From the NCBI RefSeq assembly GCF_000473045.1, contig NZ_AXAY01000014.1:62192-126191 (forward strand): DNA of 64,000 bases. Reading direction: 5' to 3'. The notes beneath the pieces are model-generated. The model was not told the origin of the DNA and did no database searches. It was given only the letters and a program-made list of their open reading frames with translations. Made by a program: the position numbers and the translations under genes. This document shows positions 37,194-45,618 of this stretch, one piece after another; position 1 is the first letter of the stretch, and each line of letters begins with the position of its first letter. Source of the stretch: Bradyrhizobium sp. WSM3983. Its GTDB lineage: Bacteria > Pseudomonadota > Alphaproteobacteria > Rhizobiales > Xanthobacteraceae.

Positions 37194-39137
37194 ATGACTT
37201 CGCGCTCCAAGACTGCTCTCAAAAAGAAGACTGCTCTCAAAAAGCCCGCTCTTCGTAAGCCCGCTCTCCGCAAGCCAAGCACCAGGAAATCCGCCGCCAA
37301 GGCAAAATCCTCCGCCAAGCCTTCACTCGCCAAGCCTTCACTCGCCAAGCCTGCGAGCAAGACTAGCAAGCTTCCGGAGTGGAACCTTGCCGATCTCTAT
37401 TCCGGGATCGATGCGCCGGAAGTGGCGCGCGATCTCGAAACCATGGATGCCGATTGCGTCGCGTTCGAGACGGACTACAAGGGCAAGCTCGCAACAGGCA
37501 CAGCAAACGAAGATGGCGGAAAATGGCTCGCGGAAGCCGTGCGGCGCTATGAAGCGATCGACGATCTCGCCGGCCGTCTCGGCTCCTATGCCGGCCTCGT
37601 CCACGCCGGCGACAGCGTGGACCCTGCGATTTCAAAGTTTTACGGCGACGTCTCGGAGCGGCTGACGGCCGCGTCGACGCATCTTCTGTTCTTCGCGCTC
37701 GAACTCAATCGCGTCGATGACGATATTTTGAACCGCGCGATGCAAGCCGCCGAACTTGCACACTACCGTCCGTGGATCGAGGATCTGCGCAAGGAGAAGC
37801 CGTATCAGCTCGACGACAAGCTCGAGCAGCTCTTCCTGGAGAAAGCACAGACCGGCTATTCCGCGTTCAACCGGCTGTTCGACCAGACTATCTCCGGCCT
37901 GCGCTTCAAGGTCGGGCCCAAGGAGCTCGCGATCGAGCCGACGCTGAATTTCCTGCAGGACCGCGACGGCGCCAAGCGCAAAGCTGCGGCGGAGGCTCTG
38001 GCGAAGACCTTCAAGGCCAATGAGCGCACCTTCGCGCTGATCACCAACACGCTCGCCAAGGACAAGGACATCTCCGACCGCTGGCGCGGTTTCAAGGATG
38101 TCGCGGATTCACGCCATCTGAACAACCGCGTCGAGCGCGAGGTGGTGGATGCGCTGGTCACCTCCGTGCGTGCGGCCTATCCAAAATTGTCGCATCGCTA
38201 TTACGCGCTGAAGGCGAAGTGGTTCGGCAGGAAGCGGCTGGCTTATTGGGACCGCAACGCCCCGCTGCCCTTCGCCGCGACTGACGTCATCGGCTGGCCC
38301 GATGCGCGCAACATGGTGCTGACGGCCTATCGCGGCTTCTCGCCAAGAATGGCCGATATCGCCGAGCGCTTCTTCACCGATCGCTGGATCGATGCGCCGG
38401 TACGTCCGGGCAAGGCGCCCGGCGCCTTCTCGCATCCGACCACGCCGTCGGCGCATCCCTACGTGCTTATGAACTACCAGGGCAAGCCGCGCGACGTGAT
38501 GACGCTTGCGCATGAGCTCGGCCACGGCGTGCACCAGGTGCTGGCCGCGAAGAACGGCGCGCTGATGGCGCCGACGCCGCTGACGCTGGCCGAGACCGCC
38601 AGCGTGTTCGGCGAGATGCTGACCTTCCAGCGGCTGCTGGCCCAGACCAAGAGCGCAAGGCAGCGCCAGGCGCTGCTCGCCGGCAAGGTCGAGGACATGA
38701 TCAATACCGTGGTGCGGCAAATCGCATTCTATTCGTTCGAGCGAGCCGTCCACACCGAGCGCAAGAACGGCGAACTCACCGCGACGCGGCTCGGCGAGCT
38801 CTGGCTGTCGGTGCAGGGCGAGAGCCTGGGGCCGGCGATCGAGATCAAGGCGGGCTACGAGAACTACTGGATGTATATCCCGCACTTCATCCATTCGCCG
38901 TTTTACGTCTATGCCTATGCCTTCGGCGATTGCCTCGTGAACTCGCTCTATGCCGTCTACGAGAACGCGGCCGAAGGCTTTGCCGAGCGCTATCTCGACA
39001 TGCTCGCTGCCGGCGGCACCAAGCATTATTCCGAGCTGCTGCGGCCGTTCGGTCTCGATGCCAAGGACCCGAAGTTCTGGGACGGCGGGCTCTCGGTGAT
39101 CGCCGGGATGATCGACGAGCTGGAGGCAATGGGCTGA
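37194..39137 (+). CDS. pepF: M3 family oligoendopeptidase (PepF type) with Lys-rich N-terminal tail
   Basis: A 647-residue zinc metallopeptidase. The catalytic site HELGH is at 440-444 within MTLAHELGHGVHQVL, and the third zinc ligand should be the Glu in ETASVFGEM. The core starts at KLPEWNLADLYSGIDAPEV, the standard PepF opening. Before it is a tail of about 60 residues made of Ala/Lys/Pro/Ser repeats (KTALKK twice, KPALRK twice, KPSLA twice), mirrored as short direct DNA repeats, like histone H1 tails. PepF cuts peptides of about 7-17 residues in the cytosol. The tail is not needed for the fold and may bind nucleic acid or acidic surfaces. Confidence 0.93.
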   Translation: MTSRSKTALKKKTALKKPALRKPALRKPSTRKSAAKAKSSAKPSLAKPSLAKPASKTSKLPEWNLADLYSGIDAPEVARDLETMDADCVAFETDYKGKLATGTANEDGGKWLAEAVRRYEAIDDLAGRLGSYAGLVHAGDSVDPAISKFYGDVSERLTAASTHLLFFALELNRVDDDILNRAMQAAELAHYRPWIEDLRKEKPYQLDDKLEQLFLEKAQTGYSAFNRLFDQTISGLRFKVGPKELAIEPTLNFLQDRDGAKRKAAAEALAKTFKANERTFALITNTLAKDKDISDRWRGFKDVADSRHLNNRVEREVVDALVTSVRAAYPKLSHRYYALKAKWFGRKRLAYWDRNAPLPFAATDVIGWPDARNMVLTAYRGFSPRMADIAERFFTDRWIDAPVRPGKAPGAFSHPTTPSAHPYVLMNYQGKPRDVMTLAHELGHGVHQVLAAKNGALMAPTPLTLAETASVFGEMLTFQRLLAQTKSARQRQALLAGKVEDMINTVVRQIAFYSFERAVHTERKNGELTATRLGELWLSVQGESLGPAIEIKAGYENYWMYIPHFIHSPFYVYAYAFGDCLVNSLYAVYENAAEGFAERYLDMLAAGGTKHYSELLRPFGLDAKDPKFWDGGLSVIAGMIDELEAMG

Positions 39138-39202
39138 GCGGGGACGGGCTCGGCGCGAGCGGAGGTCACGTAAAACATCTGTTGAACCTCCGCCCCGCTG
39201 AT

Positions 39203-39220
39203 GTTATACACATGTATAAC
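39203..39220. promoter_or_regulatory. Operator palindrome of the AbrB-Doc operon
   Basis: GTTATACA and TGTATAAC are exact inverted copies separated by CA. The site is 22 bases before the antitoxin start and contains -10-like TATACA/TATAAC sequences. A site there would let the antitoxin cover the promoter, as is usual for toxin-antitoxin autoregulation. Confidence 0.7.
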
Positions 39221-39242
39221 ACATCGAGATGGCAGGAAGGCC

Positions 39243-39467
39243 ATGAAGATCGAGATCAAGAAGATCGGTAATTCGGATGGTCTGTTGCTGCCGCGCGAGT
39301 TGATGCAGCGGCTCGACCTCAAGCGCGGCCAGCAACTCCACATCGTGGAATTGCCTGGCGGCGGTTTCCAGCTTCTGCCGTACGATCCCGATTTCGAGCG
39401 GACGATGGAAATCGCCGACGAGATCATGGACAAATATCGCGACACTCTCGCTGCGCTAGCGAAGTAG
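39243..39467 (+). CDS. AbrB/MazE-type antitoxin
   Basis: A 74-residue protein. The N-terminal half is a SpoVT/AbrB swapped-hairpin DNA-binding domain (MKIEIKKIGNSDGLLLPRELMQRLDLKRGQQL). The C-terminal helix (FERTMEIADEIMDKYRDTLAALAK) would neutralise the toxin. It precedes the Doc toxin by 12 bases, and a perfect palindrome lies just upstream. GGCAGGAAGGCC before ATG 39243 is a good ribosome site. Confidence 0.92.
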   Translation: MKIEIKKIGNSDGLLLPRELMQRLDLKRGQQLHIVELPGGGFQLLPYDPDFERTMEIADEIMDKYRDTLAALAK

Positions 39468-39479
39468 GGGCTTGTTCCA

Positions 39480-39875
39480 ATGAGCGAGCCCGAAGAGCCG
39501 CTCTGGATCACCTACGAGCAGGCTGTCGCAATTCATGGCCGACAACTCCGCCGTTTCGGTGGTGCGCCGGGATTGCGCGACGAAGGCATGTTGCGTTCAG
39601 CGTTGGAGCGGCCCATCAACAAATGGCGCTATGAGCAGGCGCAGCTCGACGAACTGGCTGCTGCTTATGCATTCGGGCTCGCCAAAAATCACGCATTCGT
39701 TGATGGAAACAAGCGCATCGCTTTCATGGCGATGATGGTCTTTCTGCACCGAAATGCTGTGGCTTTTAGTCCTGATCCAGCAGAAGCAACGACCATTATC
39801 CTCTCCCTCGCCCCCGGTGAAGTCAGCGAGCAGAGCCTCGCCCGCTGGATCCGCGATAATCTGGATTCCAAATGA
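39480..39875 (+). CDS. Doc (death-on-curing) family toxin
   Basis: A 131-residue Fic/Doc-fold protein. The active loop HAFVDGNKR (71-79) matches the Doc motif HxFxxGNKR, with the catalytic His and the phosphate-binding Asn-Lys-Arg present. Other family features are the opening WITYEQAVAIHGRQL, FGGAPGLRDEGMLRSALERP, and the end DPAEATTIILSLAPGEVSEQSLARWI. Doc enzymes phosphorylate EF-Tu and stop translation. The toxin looks intact. Its partner is of the AbrB type rather than Phd, a pairing known in proteobacteria. Confidence 0.94.
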   Translation: MSEPEEPLWITYEQAVAIHGRQLRRFGGAPGLRDEGMLRSALERPINKWRYEQAQLDELAAAYAFGLAKNHAFVDGNKRIAFMAMMVFLHRNAVAFSPDPAEATTIILSLAPGEVSEQSLARWIRDNLDSK

Positions 39876-39972
39876 CCTGATTTGCCGGAAAACCGCGCTT
39901 TCGTGCCGTTGCCCTGCCCGAAGGTTTAAGGTATCCCAGCCGAAGAATTCGACTTCCGACTGGGGACATTCC

Positions 39973-40125
39973 ATGGCTGACCATAGCGAAGTGGCGTACA
40001 CCACCGCCGACGGCAACGACTACGTTGCCCACGAGCAGACCTATGAGGGCTTCATCAAGCTCGTGAAGTACGGCACGGCCTCGGTCGCGCTCATCGTCAT
40101 TCTGATGGCGATCTTCCTCACCTAA
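39973..40125 (+). CDS. aa3-type cytochrome c oxidase subunit IV (small)
   Basis: A 50-residue protein with one transmembrane helix (VALIVILMAIFL) after a short soluble part with the family signature ADGNDYVAHEQTYEGFIKLVKYG. This is the bacterial aa3 oxidase subunit IV seen in Paracoccus and rhizobial oxidase structures, where it lies at the edge of the complex. The main oxidase genes are not nearby. It lies 142 bases upstream of pntA1. Confidence 0.85.
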   Translation: MADHSEVAYTTADGNDYVAHEQTYEGFIKLVKYGTASVALIVILMAIFLT

Positions 40126-40267
40126 ATCGTCTTCGGCGGCTGCCTACATCTGCGGCGGCAGCTGCCCACGAAATTTGCAAACAAGCCGGTTCCAAAGCCG
40201 GTATGCAACGTTGCGGGAGTAACGCTAAGTTTGTTCGCGCGCTTTTTCCCGCGTCGCCGGAGGGCCT

Positions 40268-41398
40268 ATGAAGATCGCCGTTGCCAAGGAAATCGATCCG
40301 TCGGAGCCGCGTGTCGCCGCTTCGCCTGATACGGTGAAGAAGTTCAAGGCGTTGGGCGCCGAGATCGCCGTCGAGCCGGGCGCCGGCCTGAAATCGGGCC
40401 TGCCGGATTCCGAGTTCACCGCCGTGGGCGCCACGGTCAGTGCCGACGCGCTGAAGGACGCCGACATCATCATCAAGGTGAAGCGCCCCGAGGCGTCCGA
40501 GCTTTCGCAATACAAGCGCGGCGCGCTCGTCATCGCCATCATGGATCCCTACGGCAACGAGGCCTCGCTGCAGACGATCGCCGATGCCGGCGTCTCCGCC
40601 TTCGCGATGGAATTGATGCCGCGCATCACCCGCGCGCAGGTGATGGACGTGCTGTCGTCGCAGGCCAACCTCGCCGGCTACCGCGCCGTGATCGAAGGCG
40701 CCGAGGCTTTCGGCCGCGCCTTCCCGATGATGATGACCGCCGCCGGCACCGTGCCCGCCGCAAAAGTGTTCGTGATGGGCGTCGGCGTCGCCGGCCTCCA
40801 GGCGATCGCGACCGCGCGCCGTCTCGGCGCCATCGTCACCGCGACCGACGTGCGGCCCGCGACCAAGGAGCAGGTCGAATCGCTCGGTGCGAAATTCCTC
40901 GCCGTCGAGGACGAGGAGTTCAAGAACGCCCAGACCGCCGGTGGCTACGCCAAGGAAATGTCCAGGGAGTACCAGGCCAAGCAGGCCGCGCTCACCGCCG
41001 AGCACATCAAGAAGCAGGACATCGTGATCACGACCGCGCTGATCCCGGGCCGGCCGGCGCCAAAGCTCATTTCGGCCGAGATGGTCAAGTCGATGAAGCC
41101 CGGTTCGGTGCTGGTCGACCTCGCGGTCGAGCGCGGCGGCAATGTCGAGGGCGCCAGGGCCGGTGAAGTCGCTGAGGTCGATGGCATCAAGATCGTCGGC
41201 TACACCAATGTCGCCGGCCGCGTCGCGGCCTCGGCGTCGAACCTTTACGCGCGTAACCTGTTCAACTTCATCGAAACGATGGTCGACAAGGCCAACAAGA
41301 AGCTCGCCGTCAACTGGGACGACGAGCTCGTCAAGGCCACCGCGCTGACCAGGGATGGCGCAGTGATCCACCCGAACTTCCAGCCCAAGTCGGCTTGA
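40268..41398 (+). CDS. pntA: NAD(P) transhydrogenase subunit alpha part 1 (PntA1)
   Basis: A 376-residue soluble NAD(H)-binding subunit (domain I). It shows KIAVAKEIDPSEPRVAASP at the start, RAVIEGAEAFGRAFPMMMTAAGT, the Rossmann motif GVGVAGLQAIATARRLGA, and the lid RPATKEQVESLGAKF. In this split form the membrane part of alpha is encoded by the next gene. The Pnt complex uses the proton-motive force to reduce NADP+ with NADH. ATG 40268 follows CCGGAGGGCCT. Confidence 0.97.
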   Translation: MKIAVAKEIDPSEPRVAASPDTVKKFKALGAEIAVEPGAGLKSGLPDSEFTAVGATVSADALKDADIIIKVKRPEASELSQYKRGALVIAIMDPYGNEASLQTIADAGVSAFAMELMPRITRAQVMDVLSSQANLAGYRAVIEGAEAFGRAFPMMMTAAGTVPAAKVFVMGVGVAGLQAIATARRLGAIVTATDVRPATKEQVESLGAKFLAVEDEEFKNAQTAGGYAKEMSREYQAKQAALTAEHIKKQDIVITTALIPGRPAPKLISAEMVKSMKPGSVLVDLAVERGGNVEGARAGEVAEVDGIKIVGYTNVAGRVAASASNLYARNLFNFIETMVDKANKKLAVNWDDELVKATALTRDGAVIHPNFQPKSA

Positions 41399-41419
41399 TT
41401 GGGCCAAAGGAGAGCCGCC

Positions 41420-41737
41420 ATGGAGCATGCTGCACAACTTGTCGACCCCTTTATCTTCCGGCTGTCGATCTTCGTCCTCGCCGTCTTTGTCGGCTATTTC
41501 GTGGTGTGGTCGGTGACGCCTGCGCTGCACACGCCGCTGATGAGCGTGACCAACGCGATCTCCTCGGTGATCGTGGTCGGTGCGCTGCTTGCGGTCGGCG
41601 TCGCCAACGTATCGAGCGGTTCGGGCTGGGCGCGCGGCTTCGGCTTCGTCGCGCTCATCTTCGCCTGCGTCAACATCTTTGGCGGCTTCCTTGTCACCCA
41701 GCGCATGCTGGCGATGTACAAGAAGAAGTCGAAGTAA
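41420..41737 (+). CDS. NAD(P) transhydrogenase subunit alpha part 2 (PntA2)
   Basis: A 105-residue protein with about three to four membrane helices. PFIFRLSIFVLAVFVGYFVVW, TPLMSVTNAISSVIVVGAL and FGFVALIFACVNIFGGFLVTQRML are the conserved helices of the PntA membrane domain. It lies 21 bases after pntA1 and 39 bases before pntB. AAAGGAGAG precedes ATG 41420. Confidence 0.95.
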   Translation: MEHAAQLVDPFIFRLSIFVLAVFVGYFVVWSVTPALHTPLMSVTNAISSVIVVGALLAVGVANVSSGSGWARGFGFVALIFACVNIFGGFLVTQRMLAMYKKKSK

Positions 41738-41776
41738 GCGGCCACCTCGGGCTGATGGGATCAATGGGGACCTGAG

Positions 41777-43177
41777 ATGAGCGCTAACCTCTCTGCATTC
41801 TTGTATCTCGTGGCGGGGGTGCTGTTCATCCTGTCGCTGCGCGGACTTTCCAGCCCGGCGTCGTCGCGCCAGGGCAATCTGTTCGGCATGATCGGCATGG
41901 CCATCGCGGTCGCCACCACGCTGGCGAGCCATCCGCCGGCTGACGGCGTGGCCTGGCTGCTGGTCATCCTCGCGATCGCGATCGGCGGCGGCATCGGCGC
42001 GGTGATCGCGCGTCGCGTGCCGATGACGTCGATGCCGGAACTGGTCGCCGCCTTCCACTCGCTGGTCGGCATGGCCGCGGTGCTGGTCGCCGCCGGCGCG
42101 TTCTACGCGCCCGAGGCCTTCGACATCGGCACTCCCGGCAACATCCACGCGCAGAGCCTGGTCGAAATGTCGCTCGGCGTCGCCATCGGCGCGCTGACCT
42201 TCACCGGCTCGGTGATCGCGTTCCTGAAGCTGTCGGCGCGCATGAGTGGCGCCCCGATCATCCTGCCGTTCCGCCACGTCATCAACATCGCGCTGGCGAT
42301 CGCGCTCGTCGTCTTCATCGTCGGGCTGGTGATGTCGGGCAGCGCGTTTAACTTCTGGATGATCGTCATCGTGGCTCTGGCGCTCGGCGTGCTCATGATC
42401 ATCCCGATCGGCGGCGCCGACATGCCGGTCGTGATCTCGATGCTGAACTCCTACTCGGGCTGGGCCGCGGCCGGCATCGGCTTCACGCTGGGCAACTCCG
42501 CGCTGATCATCACCGGCGCGCTGGTCGGTTCCTCCGGCGCGATCCTGTCCTACATCATGTGCCACGCGATGAACCGGTCCTTCATCTCGGTCATCCTTGG
42601 CGGCTTCGGCGGCGAGACCGCGGCAGCCGCCGGCGGAGCGGGCGGCGAGCAGAAGCCGGCCAAGCTCGGCTCGGCGGACGATGCGGCCTTCATCATGAAG
42701 AACGCCTCCAAGGTCATCATCGTGCCGGGCTACGGCATGGCGGTGGCGCAGGCGCAGCACGCGCTGCGTGAAATGGGCGATATCCTGAAGAAGGAAGGCG
42801 TCGAGGTGAAGTACGCCATTCACCCGGTCGCGGGCCGCATGCCCGGCCACATGAACGTGCTGCTCGCCGAGGCCAACGTGCCTTACGACGAGGTGTTCGA
42901 GCTCGAGGACATCAACTCCGAATTCGCGCAGGCCGACATCGCCTTCGTGATCGGCGCCAACGACGTCACCAACCCGGCGGCCGAAGAAGACAAGACCTCG
43001 CCGATCTATGGCATGCCGGTGCTTCAGGTCTGGAAGGCCGGCACGGTGATGTTCATCAAGCGGTCACTGGCGTCGGGTTATGCCGGTATCGACAATCCGC
43101 TGTTCTACCGCGACAACACCATGATGCTGCTCGGCGACGCCAAGAAGGTCACCGAGAACATCGTCAAGGCGATGTAG
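41777..43177 (+). CDS. pntB: NAD(P) transhydrogenase subunit beta (PntB)
   Basis: A 466-residue protein. The N-terminal 270 residues contain about eight to nine membrane helices that carry protons, with LVAAFHSLVGMAAVLVA and LNSYSGWAAAGIGF. The C-terminal NADP(H)-binding domain III has the glycine-rich VPGYGMAVAQAQHALREM, the AGRMPGHMNVLLAEANVPYDEV loop and VIGANDVTNPAA. It completes the pntA1-pntA2-pntB operon. Confidence 0.98.
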   Translation: MSANLSAFLYLVAGVLFILSLRGLSSPASSRQGNLFGMIGMAIAVATTLASHPPADGVAWLLVILAIAIGGGIGAVIARRVPMTSMPELVAAFHSLVGMAAVLVAAGAFYAPEAFDIGTPGNIHAQSLVEMSLGVAIGALTFTGSVIAFLKLSARMSGAPIILPFRHVINIALAIALVVFIVGLVMSGSAFNFWMIVIVALALGVLMIIPIGGADMPVVISMLNSYSGWAAAGIGFTLGNSALIITGALVGSSGAILSYIMCHAMNRSFISVILGGFGGETAAAAGGAGGEQKPAKLGSADDAAFIMKNASKVIIVPGYGMAVAQAQHALREMGDILKKEGVEVKYAIHPVAGRMPGHMNVLLAEANVPYDEVFELEDINSEFAQADIAFVIGANDVTNPAAEEDKTSPIYGMPVLQVWKAGTVMFIKRSLASGYAGIDNPLFYRDNTMMLLGDAKKVTENIVKAM

Positions 43178-43253
43178 CATTGCGCGGGAACGGCGCGTCA
43201 ATCGGCGCGCCGTCCATGCGGCGGTTGACGGCTGACGCGAGATTCCGGCCGGC

Positions 43254-44054
43254 ATGACCGTCATCAGGTGGATCGCCATCATACTTGCGGCCGGCTATCT
43301 CGCCGGCCTCGTGCTGCTCTTTCTCAGGCAGCGCGATATGCTGTTTCCGATCCCGACCATCGAGCGCACGGCGCCCGCTGCCGCCGGCTTTCCGGAAGCC
43401 GAAGAGCACGTCCTGGCGGCGTCCGACGGCGAAAAGGTCATCGTCTGGCACGCGCCGGCGCGACCCGGCCGCCCGGTGATCCTTTATTTCCACGGCAATG
43501 GCGATTCTCTCGCCGGCCTGGTCGGTCGCTTCAAGGCCATGACGGCTGACGGCACTGGTCTCGTCGCGCTGTCTTATCGCGGTTATGCCGGTTCGACCGG
43601 CGCGCCGAGCGAGGATGGCCTGCTGCGTGACGCCGCCGCGGCCTATTCATTCACGACGGCCCACTACGAGCCGCAACGCATCGTCGCATGGGGCTTCTCG
43701 CTCGGGACGGGCGTTGCGGTCGCAATCGCATCGGAGCACGAGATAGGGAAGCTCGTTCTTGAAGCTCCCTATACATCGATCGCCGATGTCGTGGCTCCGC
43801 GTTACTGGTTTGCCCCGGTCCGCCTCCTGATGCGCGACCCATTTCATTCCGACCGGCGCATCGCGCACGTCACAGCGCCGCTGCTGATCATGCATGGCAC
43901 AAACGACCCCGTGATTCCCTTCGCCCTCGGCGAGCGGCTGTTCGCACTGGCTCACGAGCCGAAGCGGTTCGTTCGTATTCCCGGCGGTGGCCACGACGAC
44001 CTCGCCAGCTTCGGTGCCATCGAGATCGCGCGACAATTCATCAATGGTGCCTGA
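43254..44054 (+). CDS. Membrane-anchored alpha/beta hydrolase (BEM46-like)
   Basis: A 266-residue protein with one N-terminal hydrophobic anchor (IRWIAIILAAGYLAGLVLLFL) and an alpha/beta hydrolase domain. The oxyanion motif is ILYFHGNG, the nucleophile elbow GFSLG, the acid lies in HGTNDPVIPF and the His in GGGHDDL. The YRGYAGSTGAPSEDGLLRDA stretch is typical of the BEM46/YfhR family. The substrate is unknown. It starts 76 bases after pntB and might share its transcript. Confidence 0.88.
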   Translation: MTVIRWIAIILAAGYLAGLVLLFLRQRDMLFPIPTIERTAPAAAGFPEAEEHVLAASDGEKVIVWHAPARPGRPVILYFHGNGDSLAGLVGRFKAMTADGTGLVALSYRGYAGSTGAPSEDGLLRDAAAAYSFTTAHYEPQRIVAWGFSLGTGVAVAIASEHEIGKLVLEAPYTSIADVVAPRYWFAPVRLLMRDPFHSDRRIAHVTAPLLIMHGTNDPVIPFALGERLFALAHEPKRFVRIPGGGHDDLASFGAIEIARQFINGA

Positions 44055-44118
44055 GGGCTGACGGGCGCGATGTTCTCGCGCATAATCGCCTTTTCGCTCG
44101 CTTGAAGGAATTGTTGGC

Positions 44119-45216
44119 ATGAGTGCACACGGACCGATACCGCGGTCGTCCTGGATCTTCCCCGCTCTGGCGGTGCTGCTGTTCCTGATCGTCAGCGTGA
44201 CCGGCTACGGCTTCACCCTGTCGGCCGGCGGCGGCCTGTTCGCGGTCGTCCTGCTGGTGATCCTGTTCGGCACCGTATTCGCCGCTGTGCATCATTCCGA
44301 GGTGATCGCGGAGCGGATCGGCGAGCCCTACGGCACGCTGCTGCTCACGCTGGCGGTGACCATCATCGAGGTCGCGCTGATCACCACGATCATGCTCGGC
44401 GACAAGCCCGCGCCGACGCTGGCGCGCGACACTGTCTTTGCGGTCGTGATGATCGTCTGCAACGGCCTCGTCGGCCTGTGCGTATTCATCGGCGGCATGC
44501 GCTACCGCGAGCAGGGCTTTCAGGTCTCGGGCGCCAACGTCTATCTCAGCGTGCTGACGGCGATGGCTACCATTACGCTGATCATGCCCAATTACACCAT
44601 GACGACGCCGGGGCCGATCTATTCGACGCTTCAGCTCGGCTTCGTCGACCTCGTGACGATCGTGCTCTACGGCGTGTTCCTCTACACCCAGACCGTCCTG
44701 CACAAGGACTATTTCGTCCACGAGCGGGCGGACGGCGAGGGCGGGGAGGCCTATATGTCGGGCAAGATGCTGGCGCTGAGCATCGCGCTGCTCCTGATCT
44801 CGCTCCTGGCCGTGGTTCTCCTCGCCAAGAAATTCTCGCTGGTGGTGGACGCCGTCGCCGATCGGATCGGCGCCCCGCCGGCGTTTGCGGGTCTCCTGGT
44901 CGCGCTCCTGATCCTGATGCCGGAGGGCGTCTCCGCGATCACGGCAGCCCGCAAGAACGATCTCCAGAAGAGCATCAACCTGGCGCTCGGTTCCTCGCTG
45001 GCAACCATCGGCCTGACCATCCCGGCGGTCGGGCTCGCCACCTATGCGCTCGACCAGCCCCTGGTGCTGGGCCTCAATCCCCAGAACACGGCGCTGCTGT
45101 TCCTGACATTCTTGCTGAGCATGCTGACCTTCGGCACCGGCAGGACCAATGTCCTGTTCGGACTGGTCCATATGGTGGTATTTGCCGTCTACGTGTTCAT
45201 GGTTTTCATACCCTGA
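44119..45216 (+). CDS. chaA: Calcium/cation:proton antiporter ChaA-like
   Basis: A 365-residue protein with about eleven membrane helices in two inverted halves. The first ion-binding repeat is HHSEVIAERIGEPYGTLLLTLAVTIIEVAL and the second is LLILMPEGVSAITAARKNDLQKSINLALGSSLATIGLTIPAV, both typical of the CaCA superfamily ChaA/y4hA branch. An acidic loop near residue 205 (HERADGEGGEAY) separates the halves. It exports Ca2+, Na+ or K+ in exchange for protons. A cupin gene follows after 24 bases. Confidence 0.9.
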   Translation: MSAHGPIPRSSWIFPALAVLLFLIVSVTGYGFTLSAGGGLFAVVLLVILFGTVFAAVHHSEVIAERIGEPYGTLLLTLAVTIIEVALITTIMLGDKPAPTLARDTVFAVVMIVCNGLVGLCVFIGGMRYREQGFQVSGANVYLSVLTAMATITLIMPNYTMTTPGPIYSTLQLGFVDLVTIVLYGVFLYTQTVLHKDYFVHERADGEGGEAYMSGKMLALSIALLLISLLAVVLLAKKFSLVVDAVADRIGAPPAFAGLLVALLILMPEGVSAITAARKNDLQKSINLALGSSLATIGLTIPAVGLATYALDQPLVLGLNPQNTALLFLTFLLSMLTFGTGRTNVLFGLVHMVVFAVYVFMVFIP

Positions 45217-45240
45217 ACCGATTCCCCCAGGAGAGTTCCG

Positions 45241-45525
45241 ATGCTTGCCGCCAAGTCCGAGGTTCAGGTCGACAACGAGCAGGTCCGGGTGACCGAATGG
45301 CGGCTTGCCTCGGGCAGCGCGACCGGGCATCACACCCACGGAATGGACTATGTCATCGTTCCCGTCGTGGCCGGCGAAATGACCATCGTGGCGCCCAGCG
45401 GGGAGCGTTCCAAGGCGCAGCTTGCGGCCGGAAAATCCTACTTCCGCAAAGCCGGTGTCCAACACGACGTACTTAACGAAACCTCAACCGAGATCGTGTT
45501 CCTTGAGATCGAGCTGAAGCCGTAA
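45241..45525 (+). CDS. Small cupin-domain protein
   Basis: A 94-residue single-domain beta barrel. Cupin motif 1 is GHHTHGMDYVIVPVVAGEM, with the metal ligands HxH and a later acidic position replaced by Val. Motif 2 is KAGVQHDVLNET, with its His. It could bind a metal and a small ligand; no enzymatic role can be named. CAGGAGAG lies nine bases before ATG 45241. It is probably cotranscribed with the antiporter gene. Confidence 0.85.
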   Translation: MLAAKSEVQVDNEQVRVTEWRLASGSATGHHTHGMDYVIVPVVAGEMTIVAPSGERSKAQLAAGKSYFRKAGVQHDVLNETSTEIVFLEIELKP

Positions 45526-45618
45526 TGCACGCGTAACCTTTGCCATCGATCTGTCGCAGTTGATCCCTTACAATGCCCTAAAGTTCCCGCATCAGATCGC
45601 GCGGGGAGTGGCCGAGAA

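Noticed and set aside
40118..42850. A 910-codon open frame on the minus strand across the pnt operon
   Set aside because: It spans several real genes and their spacers and is full of His/Arg/Asp, a typical antisense shadow. The pnt genes on the plus strand are unmistakable.
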